A DNA stretch of 64,000 nt. Source: Acidobacteriota bacterium. Lineage in GTDB: Bacteria > Acidobacteriota > Terriglobia > Acidiferrales > UBA7541. Made by a program: the position numbers and the translations under genes. Position 1 is the first letter of the stretch. Each line of letters begins with the position of its first letter. The notes beneath the pieces were generated by a model. The model was not told the origin of the DNA and ran no database searches. It saw only the letters and a program-made list of their open reading frames with translations. The stretch lies in assembly GCA_003165465.1 (NCBI GenBank), contig PLUM01000053.1:1-64000 (forward strand). Direction: 5' to 3'. Shown in pieces: positions 8,507 to 15,913 of this stretch.

Positions 8507-8683
8507 CTATCGGAATTTCGGCGATTTCCACTGATGCAGGAGCTTGCGAACTTCTTCGATGCGAGTGGTTCGCCCTGCTTCAGCGTCGCGGATGCCCTCG
8601 TCAATCGCGGCGAGGGTTTGATCGTCTTCATCCTCGATTACGGGTGCTGGCCTGTCGAGGTCGAATTCCTTTACCTTAGCCAT
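8507..8683 (-). CDS. Small antitoxin-like protein, orphan
   Basis: A protein of 58 aa from ATG 8683 (MAKVKEFDLDRPAP). The central stretch AAIDEGIRDAEAGRTTRIEEVRKLL matches the common pattern of small type II antitoxins that precede RelE/ParE-like toxins (AIDEGLRDAEAGRT...EEVR). A toxin gene would be expected directly downstream, but within a few bases of the stop a family D palindrome begins. No toxin-like frame is seen. It might bind DNA or a toxin encoded elsewhere. Family placement is by pattern only. Confidence 0.65.
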   Translation of the reverse strand: MAKVKEFDLDRPAPVIEDEDDQTLAAIDEGIRDAEAGRTTRIEEVRKLLHQWKSPKFR

Positions 8684-8809
8684 AATCCATCGTAGGGTAG
8701 CCCGCATTAGAGGCAGACGCAACGCTTCTGTTTCCCCTCCTGGTAGGCTACAATAGGGGCTTCCGAGCCTCCCGTTCAGGGTTCGCAGTGTCCCTCATGA
8801 TTGGAAACA

Positions 8810-10306
8810 ATGGCTGAAAAACTTCCTTCGGTAGTAATTGTTGGACGGCCCAATGTCGGCAAGTCCACGATTTTTAATCGTCTTACGGCTTCGCGCCGCT
8901 CGATTGTCACCAACGAGCCTGGCATTACCCGCGACCGCATCTACGGCACCGCGACGTGGCAGGAACGCACGTTCGAAGTCGTGGATACGGGCGGAATCGT
9001 GCCGGACGACAAGGCCGCCATCCCGCGCGAAATTCTTCGCCAGGCGCAAGTAGCCATCGAATCCGCCTCGCAGCTTTTGCTGGTTGTGGACGTGCGCGCC
9101 GGGCTGACGCCGCTCGATGCCGAACTGGCGCGCCTGCTGCGCCGCACGGGCAAGCCCGTGGCGATCCTTGCGAATAAGGTCGACACCCAAATGCAGGAAT
9201 CGCTGGCCGCGCCGTTCTACGCGCTTTCCAACGATGTGTTTCCGGTGTCGGCCGAGCACGGCTATGGCTTTGACAATCTGCTCGAAGCGATTACCGAGCG
9301 TCTTGGCGAGCCGAAGCCCGAGCAGGAAGAAGCGCCCGTCTCGGACAAGCAAGTGAATGTGGCGATCATCGGGCGACCCAACGTCGGGAAATCGACAATG
9401 CTCAATTGTCTCGCGGGCGTGGAGCGGTCCATCGTGTCGGACATTCCCGGGACGACGCGCGACGCCGTGGACACGGTCGTGCAGCACGGAGAGCGCACCT
9501 ACCGCTTCGTGGACACAGCCGGAATTCGCCGCAAGGGCAAAACAAATCTCGTCGCCGAAAAAATGAGCGTGATGATGGCGCGGCGCCACCTCGAACAGGC
9601 CGACGTCGCGCTGCTGATTGTCGATGCCAGCCTGGGAGTAACGGCGGGCGACGCCAACATCGCGGGATACGCGGAGGAGTCTGGCCGCTCGGTCATCATC
9701 GTGATGAACAAGTGGGACCTGGCGGTGGAAGCCGCCGCCGAGAAGGCCGCACGCGAACTGGAGCATCAGGAAACGAAGCCCCACGTGGCGGAAGCCCGCT
9801 CGCGCAAGCACACTTCCGTGGTGCGCAAGAAAGCGGTGACGGGAAGAGTGAATCCCGCGCAATTGATCGAGGACTACGAAAAGATCGTGCGCACGCGATT
9901 CAAGTTTCTCGATTATGCGCCGATCGTATTCGTCTCCGCAAAGACCGGCGAGCGCACCGAAAAACTATTCGACCTGATCGACCGCCTGGCCGACGCACGT
10001 CGCCGGCGCATCACGACTGGCGAGTTGAACCGCTGGGTCGCGGAAGTCGATCTCGACCGCGGCACTTCGCCCGCCGCGCGCCGGGTCAAGATTTATTACG
10101 TCACGCAGGCAGCCACATCCCCGCCGACGTTTATTCTATTCACCAACCAATCCAAGCGCCTGCATTTCAGCTACGAGCGGTTCCTCGAAAATTTGCTTCG
10201 CAAGAGTTTCGATTTTGTTGGCACGCCCATTCGATTTCTGCAGCGCCTGAAGGAAAAGCGCGAGCGGGGATCGCGCCCGTCCAGCCGCACAAGGACGGCG
10301 ACGTAA
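8810..10306 (+). CDS. der: Ribosome-assembly GTPase Der (EngA)
   Basis: A protein of 499 aa. Two tandem GTPase domains are visible, each with a P-loop GRPNVGKST (near residues 13 and 189), followed by a KH-like C-terminal domain. The protein acts in 50S subunit maturation in the cytoplasm. ATG 8810 is the first family-like start (the in-frame TTG at 8801 would add three residues). It is about 50 residues longer than typical Der: between NKWD and SAKTG of the second G domain there is a basic insertion of about 40 residues (KPHVAEARSRKHTSVVRKK and following). It is followed 64 bp later by a MerR gene. Confidence 0.95.
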   Translation: MAEKLPSVVIVGRPNVGKSTIFNRLTASRRSIVTNEPGITRDRIYGTATWQERTFEVVDTGGIVPDDKAAIPREILRQAQVAIESASQLLLVVDVRAGLTPLDAELARLLRRTGKPVAILANKVDTQMQESLAAPFYALSNDVFPVSAEHGYGFDNLLEAITERLGEPKPEQEEAPVSDKQVNVAIIGRPNVGKSTMLNCLAGVERSIVSDIPGTTRDAVDTVVQHGERTYRFVDTAGIRRKGKTNLVAEKMSVMMARRHLEQADVALLIVDASLGVTAGDANIAGYAEESGRSVIIVMNKWDLAVEAAAEKAARELEHQETKPHVAEARSRKHTSVVRKKAVTGRVNPAQLIEDYEKIVRTRFKFLDYAPIVFVSAKTGERTEKLFDLIDRLADARRRRITTGELNRWVAEVDLDRGTSPAARRVKIYYVTQAATSPPTFILFTNQSKRLHFSYERFLENLLRKSFDFVGTPIRFLQRLKEKRERGSRPSSRTRTAT

Positions 10307-10369
10307 AGCGTTGACACGCGCCGGAAACAGATTAGGATTAGGGCCTGATGCGGGTGCGTATCTAAGACC

Positions 10370-10801
10370 ATGAAAGGCAACGGACAATCCGAATCTGCCA
10401 TTCCGGCCAAGAGCCTGTTCCGGATCGGCGAAGCCAGCCGCCTGACTTCCACGAAGCCGTTTGTGCTTCGATATTGGGAAACGGAATTTCCGATGCTCCA
10501 GCCGGTCAAAAGCCCGAAGGGGCACCGGCTATATCGCCGCGAGGATATCGAGACGGTCTTTACCATCAAGCGGCTGCTGTACGACGAAGGTTTTACGATT
10601 GCGGGCGCTCGGCGGCACTTGCGCGATCAGGCGCCCGGGGCCAATGGCGGGAACGGCAACGCGGCCGCGGAGGCCAACGGGCGCAATGGGGAGTCCGCAC
10701 CGCCAGCTATGTCGGCGCAGGTTGCGGCGCTCAACCGCAAAACATTGCTCGACCTGCGCGATTCGCTTCGCTCCTTGTTGACGGTTCTCGAATCCGAGTG
10801 A
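10370..10801 (+). CDS. MerR-family transcriptional regulator
   Basis: A protein of 143 aa. Residues 14-85 hold the MerR winged helix-turn-helix (FRIGEASRLTSTKPFVLRYWETEF, then GHRLYRREDIETVFTIKRLLYDEGFTIAGARRHL). The RYWETEFP signature is that of the MerR group often found near ihfA and pheT in delta-proteobacteria and acidobacteria, which lacks metal-binding cysteines. A Gly/Asn/Ala-rich linker (GANGGNGNAAAEANGRNG) leads to a short coiled-coil tail. No cysteine is seen, so it is not a metal sensor of the classical type. The ligand is unknown. Confidence 0.88.
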   Translation: MKGNGQSESAIPAKSLFRIGEASRLTSTKPFVLRYWETEFPMLQPVKSPKGHRLYRREDIETVFTIKRLLYDEGFTIAGARRHLRDQAPGANGGNGNAAAEANGRNGESAPPAMSAQVAALNRKTLLDLRDSLRSLLTVLESE

Positions 10802-10827
10802 TACGCTGACAGTGTTGGAAAATTATT

Positions 10828-10901
10828 GTAGCCCGCCTCTTCAGAGGCGGGGGTTTTGCCCCAGTTGGAAGAAAATCCCCGCCTCTGAAGTGGCGGGCTA
10901 C
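10828..10901. repeat. Family A palindromic element (two-armed)
   Basis: GTAGCCCGCCTCTTCAGAGG on the left and CCTCTGAAGTGGCGGGCTAC on the right, with GGGGTTTT...AATCCCC inside. One mismatch (GTGG for GAGG) breaks the right-hand arm. It lies 27 bp after the MerR stop and 27 bp before tRNA-Pro. Confidence 0.92.
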
Positions 10902-10927
10902 AGTAAACGGTTTGCAACACAAACAGT

Positions 10928-11004
10928 CGGGACGTAGCGCAGCCTGGTAGCGCGCACGCTTGGGGTGCGTGAGGTCGCAGGTTCAAATCCTGTCGTCCCG
11001 ACCA
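10928..11004 (+). tRNA. tRNA-Pro (anticodon GGG)
   Basis: A full cloverleaf of 77 nt including encoded CCA. The acceptor stem CGGGACG pairs with CGTCCCG; the anticodon stem CACGC/GCGTG encloses loop TTGGGGT, giving anticodon GGG (reads CCC and CCU). The T arm GCAGG TTCAAAT CCTGT is standard. It stands alone between the MerR gene and surE. Confidence 0.97.
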
Positions 11005-11189
11005 TTTTTCTCCTTCACCACGCTCCAGGCATGGCAATCTGACATCGCATATTAGGAAACTATGCGCTCTCCGCACCTTGTTTGCGGGCTGCCACGGTTG
11101 CTAGACTAATTCAGTAAGGTGAAGCGCAGATTGTCCGGAACTTTTTCGAGCGCGCAAGGTCGCGCTCACCCTTCATCTGAAAACCATTC

Positions 11190-11987
11190 ATGGCACACAT
11201 ACTGGTAACGAACGACGACGGAATTCAAGCGGAGGGCTTGCGCGCGCTCGTCCAGGCCGTGCAGGGGCTGGGGACCATCAGCGTGGTCGCTCCGAGCCAT
11301 GAGCGCAGCGCCGCCGCGCAATCGCTGACCTTGCGACAGCCGATCTTCTGGGAGCAAGTGGCGGAGCGCGAATGGGCGGTCGAGGGCACGCCGGCCGATT
11401 CCGTGATTCTGGCGCTCAACAAACTGCTGCCCAATCGTCCGGACCTCGTGATTTCCGGCGTCAATCGCGGCGGAAATCTGGGCGAAAATATTTTCTATTC
11501 CGGCACGGTGGGCGCGGCGATGGAATCGGCCATCAATCACATCCCGTCGATTGCCGTTTCCGTGGCGCACAAGGGCCGGGGATTTCGTTTCGAGCACGCC
11601 GCGAAATTTGCCCGGGAATTGGCGCAACTGGTACTGGCCGAGGGCATGCCGCAGGGCGTTTTGCTTAACGTAAACTTGCCGCTGGTCTGGAACGGCGACG
11701 TGCGGTTCACGCGCCAGTCCAAGAAAGTGACGCGCAACGTGCTGCAGGAAGGCACCGACCCGCGCGGACGCGGCTTCTACTGGCTGCTCGAACAGGAGCA
11801 CATCGAAGGGCTCGATCCAGAAAGCGATTACGCCGCGATTCTCAATGGCGCGGCTTCCATTACGCCTCTCCAGCTCGACCGCACGCACGAAACTTCGCTG
11901 AATCATTTGTCGCACTGGGCTGCCAAACTGGGATCGCCCGCGGAGAGCGCCGAACCGCTTCCCGCGACGCGCCCCAACTCGAAGTAG
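11190..11987 (+). CDS. surE: 5'-/3'-nucleotidase SurE
   Basis: A protein of 265 aa, the normal length. The N-terminus MAHILVTNDDGIQAEGLRAL carries the two metal-binding aspartates; SHERSAAAQSLT and SGVNRGGNLGENIFYSGTVGAAMES are the other conserved blocks. The enzyme is a divalent-metal nucleoside monophosphate phosphatase linked to stationary-phase survival. No pcm gene follows. The stop TAG lies in GTAGCCGCGGCG. Confidence 0.95.
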   Translation: MAHILVTNDDGIQAEGLRALVQAVQGLGTISVVAPSHERSAAAQSLTLRQPIFWEQVAEREWAVEGTPADSVILALNKLLPNRPDLVISGVNRGGNLGENIFYSGTVGAAMESAINHIPSIAVSVAHKGRGFRFEHAAKFARELAQLVLAEGMPQGVLLNVNLPLVWNGDVRFTRQSKKVTRNVLQEGTDPRGRGFYWLLEQEHIEGLDPESDYAAILNGAASITPLQLDRTHETSLNHLSHWAAKLGSPAESAEPLPATRPNSK

Positions 11988-12061
11988 CCGCGGCGATTTC
12001 CACGCAACGCCGGATGTAACTCGGATGCTTTTCCGTTCACCTTTCATGCGAGTCATTGTGA

Positions 12062-12140
12062 GTAGCACAGGCTTCAGCCTGTGTGGTTTTATTTTTGGCG
12101 TGGCGGAAATCAAAAGAACACAGGCTAAAACCTGTGCTAC
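12062..12140. repeat. Family C palindromic element (two-armed)
   Basis: GTAGCACAGGCTTCAGCCTG and CAGGCTAAAACCTGTGCTAC flank a 39-bp loop that begins TGTGGTTTT and ends CAAAAGAACA. The same arms and loop ends are found at 21920 and 39063. It lies between surE and the glucosidase gene, which are in tandem. Confidence 0.92.
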
Positions 12141-12221
12141 CAGGAATTGCTGCGCTCAGGTCTACCACGAGCGCAGTTTTTCCCCTGGCTGAAAACACCT
12201 CAATGGCTACATGATTCTCCC

Positions 12222-14264
12222 ATGAAACTCCCAGCCGACCATTCCGCGTTGACATTTCCCGGCGTGGTCGATTTCGGCCCAGACATTTGCGGCGACCTGC
12301 GCGAGGCGGAATCGCGCGAGTGGCTGGCGACCAACGGCATCGGGGGATACGCCTTCGGCACGGTTGCGGGCCACCAGACGCGCTCCTACCACGGACTCCT
12401 CATCGCCGCGCTTCAACCGCCCCTCGGCCGCACCCTGCTCATCGAAAAACTGGACGAAACGGCCCGGTATGCGTCCAGGGAGTTTGCGCTTTTCACAAAC
12501 CGCTGGGCGGATGGAACCGTGTCGCCGGAAGGTTACCGCAACATCGAGCGATTCCATTTGGAGGGGACGACTCCCGTGTGGACGTTTGCACTGGCGGATG
12601 CGTTGCTCGAAAAACGCGTCTTCCTGCAGCAGGGCGCGAACACCACTTATATTTTGTACCGGCTGACGCGCGCCAACTCTTGCGTGGAATTGTCGATCAA
12701 GGTGCTGGCCAATGATTGCGAAGAACACTGCGTAACGCGAGGCAGGTTCCAATCCATGAATGTCACGCCAGTCGAGCGCGGATTGCAAGTGATAGCCTTC
12801 GAGGGCGCAACGCCGTTTTATATCTTGAGCGACGCGGCGACGGCAATCCCTGCCCAGGACTGGTACCGCAATTTCGATCTCGCAGCCGAAAGAGCGCGCG
12901 GGCTTCCCGATCGCGCCGACCACTTTTTCGCCGGAGAGCTTCGGACCACGCTCGCGCCGGGAGGTTCGCTCACGATTGTCGTGAGCACGGCGGCGACGCC
13001 TTCCCTCGACGGCGAGGCCGCTTTTGCCGAGCGGCAGGGCGAGACGCGCGCGCTGCTCGACCGATTTTCCGCGGCGAACATGGAAATTGCATCGGCGATT
13101 TCTCCGTCCGTCCAGCAACTTGCGCTCGCGGCGGATCAATTTATCGCCGCGCGCCCGCTGGACGGCGCGCCGGACGCGAAGACCATCCTGGCCGGATATC
13201 CCTGGTTCAACGACTGGGGCCGCGACACGATGATCGCCCTGCCGGGACTATGCCTCGCAACGGGGCGGCCATGGCTCGCGCGCAACATCCTGCGAACCTT
13301 CTCCCGCCTCGTCAGCGAAGGCATGATCCCCAATCAATTCCCGCACGCGGGCGCCGCGCCTGTGTACAACACGGCGGATGCGACGCTCTGGTACTTCGAG
13401 GCGTTGCGCCAGTATTTTTATGCCACCAGCGATATGGGATTCCTGCGCGAATTGTTCCCCGTGCTTGAGGACATCGTGGACGCGCATGTACGCGGCATGC
13501 GCTACCACATTCGCGTCGATCCCGCCGACGGGCTGCTCTTTGCCGGAGAACCGGGCGTGCAACTCACCTGGATGGATGCGAAGGTTGGCGACCGCGTCGT
13601 CACTCCGCGCATCGGGAAACCCGTCGAGGTAAACGCACTGTGGCTCAATGCCGCCGCGACCATGGCGCGATTCGCGCGCGCCCTGGGCGAACAAGCCACG
13701 CGATACGCGGAACTCGCCGAGCGCGCGCGAACCGGCTTCGCGCGATTCTGGAACCCTGAAAAACAGTTTTGCTTCGACGTGATTGATGCCCAAGGAAACC
13801 CCGATGGCAAAGACGCCGCGCTGCGGCCCAATCAAATCTTCGCCGTCTCGCTGCCCGAAACCGCTTTGTCCCTGGAACAGCAGCGCGCCGTCGTCGATGT
13901 GTGCGCGCGCGAACTTCTCACTCCGTTCGGACTTCGCAGCCTCGGCCGGAATGAGCCAAGCTACCGCGGACGCTACGCGGGCGGCCCTGAAGAGCGCGAC
14001 GACGCCTATCATCAGGGAACGGCGTGGGGCTGGCTTCTCGGCCCATTCGCGCTGGCTCATTTGCGCGTGTACGGAAATGCCAGAGAAGCGATGTCTTTTC
14101 TCGAACCGATGTTTGGCCACATCCAAGCCGCCGGGCTTGGCACTGCCGGGGAAATTTTCGACGGAGATCCGCCGTTCACTCCAAACGGCTGCATCGCGCA
14201 GGCGTGGACGGTCGGAGAAACTTTGCGGGCCTGGCGAGCCATCGCATCGGCGCGCGAAAAATAA
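12222..14264 (+). CDS. Glycogen debranching enzyme (amylo-alpha-1,6-glucosidase family)
   Basis: A protein of 680 aa from ATG 12222. The N-terminal half (about 20-290) is the beta-rich domain with SREWLATNGIGGYAFGTV, a hallmark of archaeal/bacterial-type debranching enzymes. The C-terminal (alpha/alpha)6 domain from about 310 holds WFNDWGRDTMIALPGL (near residue 327, catalytic acid candidate D of GRD), NQFPHAG, LTWMDAK and YHQGTAWGWLLGPF. The predicted reaction is hydrolysis of alpha-1,6-linked glucosyl branches in glycogen. No signal peptide is seen, so it is cytoplasmic. No other glycogen gene is adjacent. Confidence 0.9.
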   Translation: MKLPADHSALTFPGVVDFGPDICGDLREAESREWLATNGIGGYAFGTVAGHQTRSYHGLLIAALQPPLGRTLLIEKLDETARYASREFALFTNRWADGTVSPEGYRNIERFHLEGTTPVWTFALADALLEKRVFLQQGANTTYILYRLTRANSCVELSIKVLANDCEEHCVTRGRFQSMNVTPVERGLQVIAFEGATPFYILSDAATAIPAQDWYRNFDLAAERARGLPDRADHFFAGELRTTLAPGGSLTIVVSTAATPSLDGEAAFAERQGETRALLDRFSAANMEIASAISPSVQQLALAADQFIAARPLDGAPDAKTILAGYPWFNDWGRDTMIALPGLCLATGRPWLARNILRTFSRLVSEGMIPNQFPHAGAAPVYNTADATLWYFEALRQYFYATSDMGFLRELFPVLEDIVDAHVRGMRYHIRVDPADGLLFAGEPGVQLTWMDAKVGDRVVTPRIGKPVEVNALWLNAAATMARFARALGEQATRYAELAERARTGFARFWNPEKQFCFDVIDAQGNPDGKDAALRPNQIFAVSLPETALSLEQQRAVVDVCARELLTPFGLRSLGRNEPSYRGRYAGGPEERDDAYHQGTAWGWLLGPFALAHLRVYGNAREAMSFLEPMFGHIQAAGLGTAGEIFDGDPPFTPNGCIAQAWTVGETLRAWRAIASAREK

Positions 14265-14265
14265 A

Positions 14266-14336
14266 GTAGCGCGGGCTTCAGCCTGCGGGGTTTCGTCGAT
14301 CCGAAACCTACCCCCGCACGCTGAAGCCCGCGCTAC
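14266..14336. repeat. Family B palindromic element (two-armed)
   Basis: GTAGCGCGGGCTTCAGCCTG and CGCTGAAGCCCGCGCTAC with GCGGGGTTTCG inside. It starts 1 bp after the debranching enzyme's TAA and lies in the convergent gap to the gene ending at 14382, a position suited to a bidirectional terminator. Confidence 0.92.
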
Positions 14337-14381
14337 TAAAACGACAATCCTATTTCTAATTTTCCGCGCAGAAAATCCGTT

Positions 14382-15302
14382 CTACCGCCGATATCCGCCA
14401 AGCCCCCCGTAAAATCCAAACATGAAGGGCGCTGGATAAAAAGCGTACGGATACGGATACAAATAGGGAAAAGGATAATAAGGACGAGGCGCCCCCGGCC
14501 TCTCCATTCGCGGGCGGCTATGCGATGCGCGCGAATCGAAATCCGTCTGCGTCACGAGTTGAAACGCAAACTGGCTGTTCGCCGTCGAGATCGTGACGGG
14601 CGCCTGCAATCGAAACGAAAGAATTGTTTCGGGTGCGATGGTCGCCGGCTTGCGCGTGGACGTCACGCCGATAATCCCGGCGGTTGCGCCAATCCCAGCG
14701 CCGATTACCGCGCCGACGCCGCGATCCGCAATGGCCCCAATCAAGGCACCCACGCCGGTCGTCGTGGCAACGGTGGCGGCGTCACGGCCGCGCGTGGACG
14801 GGGCCGAAGCCTGCGACAGTTGCGTCTGAATCGGCATTTGCTGTCCGTCAACCAACGTCAACTCGGGCAGATCGACCGCCAACAGCGAAGTTCCTACATG
14901 CCTGGCGTTCTTCACCTGGGAGACTTGGCCGGTTTCCGCCTGGCCGCGGCGCGCCACCACCCATCCGTCCACAACGATCGGCTGATCAAGAACGACGCTG
15001 AAGCTATCGCCAGCCAGGTTTTGATCGCTCGAAAGCCATTCGTCAACTCGCACTCGAACAACGGTCCCGGCCGGCAAGGTCAAGGTCTCGGGAAGCGCCG
15101 CCTGAGTGTCTGGCTGCGTTTGGGCCTGGGAATCGGGCGGCGCGGAAGCCTGGCCCTCGCCAGACGGATTCTGTCGAGCGATGGAGGGCAAAGCGCCCAT
15201 GAAAAATACCAGCCCCAGCCCTGCTATTTGCAGGGACTTGGAAAAAGTCCGGCTCTGCTTGTTGCCTGAGATATTGCGGCGAATCGCATTTCTCGCTTCC
15301 AT
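14382..15302 (-). CDS. Exported glycine-zipper protein with TrbI-like fold
   Basis: A protein of 306 aa from ATG 15302, with GAGGAG upstream. A cationic N-terminus and hydrophobic segment (about 28-48, ending SIARQ) form a signal peptide or anchor. Next comes a Gln/Pro-rich linker, then a domain starting LPAGTVVRVRVDEWLSSDQNLAGDSFSV, the pattern of VirB10/TrbI-like beta domains. A glycine-zipper stretch follows (GVGALIGAIADRGVGAVIG). The C-terminus is rich in Pro, Tyr and Phe (PYYPFPYLYPYPYAFYP). It resembles the proteins at 47725 and 48965. It probably acts in the cell envelope; the function is unknown. Confidence 0.75.
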   Translation of the reverse strand: MEARNAIRRNISGNKQSRTFSKSLQIAGLGLVFFMGALPSIARQNPSGEGQASAPPDSQAQTQPDTQAALPETLTLPAGTVVRVRVDEWLSSDQNLAGDSFSVVLDQPIVVDGWVVARRGQAETGQVSQVKNARHVGTSLLAVDLPELTLVDGQQMPIQTQLSQASAPSTRGRDAATVATTTGVGALIGAIADRGVGAVIGAGIGATAGIIGVTSTRKPATIAPETILSFRLQAPVTISTANSQFAFQLVTQTDFDSRASHSRPRMERPGAPRPYYPFPYLYPYPYAFYPAPFMFGFYGGLGGYRR

Positions 15303-15626
15303 GTTTTGCTCCTCATCGGGACGTATCAGGCCCAGCCCGCCATCCCCGGATCGCTCCGGGCAAGTAAGCCATACACGGGCGTTTACGATCAATTTGATGA
15401 TCGTGCATTGCGGTGGAGTTGTCTGGGGGAAAAGAGTGGGTTTCCCACGAGGAAACATGCAGCGATCGGCCCCATTGCTCACGGGTTCCGCGCACGTGGG
15501 ATACGAAATTGCAGGCGGGACATTCACGGCACAAAATAGAAAACCCTCCCTCGCGAATCGCCAAGGATCGGACGATCGAAAACTCATCTCGAGCGGAAAG
15601 GCCGGGCCGATTGGCCCACGCAATAA

Positions 15627-15740
15627 CTACTTTTTCCCCGCCGGTTCCCGGGAGATGCGTGGCATGGCAACGACTACTTGTTCAAGTTTTGCTTTCTTCG
15701 GTTTTTTCTTTTCGCGCTTTGGTGCGTTTTTGTTTCCCAT
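15627..15740 (-). CDS. Very small basic protein of unknown function
   Basis: An ORF of 37 codons, ATG 15740 to TAG 15627, reading MGNKNAPKREKKKPKK at its start and ending REPAGKK. The lysine-rich start resembles tiny basic proteins (NAPKREKKKPKK type) that I recall from several bacterial phyla, but I cannot name the family. There is no strong ribosome site. The codon content is lysine-heavy compared with its neighbours. It lies alone between the 14382 gene and the VWFA gene. It could be a nucleic-acid- or ribosome-associated peptide; that is inference. Confidence 0.55.
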   Translation of the reverse strand: MGNKNAPKREKKKPKKAKLEQVVVAMPRISREPAGKK

Positions 15741-15913
15741 GCTTACAGGATGCCATGGATTGCCGCGCTTTGCCAGAGCAGTTGGTTGTCACACCGCGCT
15801 ATCGCCAGGGGACATCAGCGGAATCGTAGCCGGAGTCATAGCCTTTGATCGTCCATGTCGGGTAAGATTGCCTCTCCAGTTCCATCGCAGGTGTTCATCG
15901 AAACCGAGGTCCT

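Noticed and set aside
8368-8679. Open frames with CRPSGA and related peptides in and near family D elements (also upstream of 23829 and within 24000-24188)
   Set aside because: They are translations of the nested palindrome itself, occur in all copies on both strands, and have no separate conservation.
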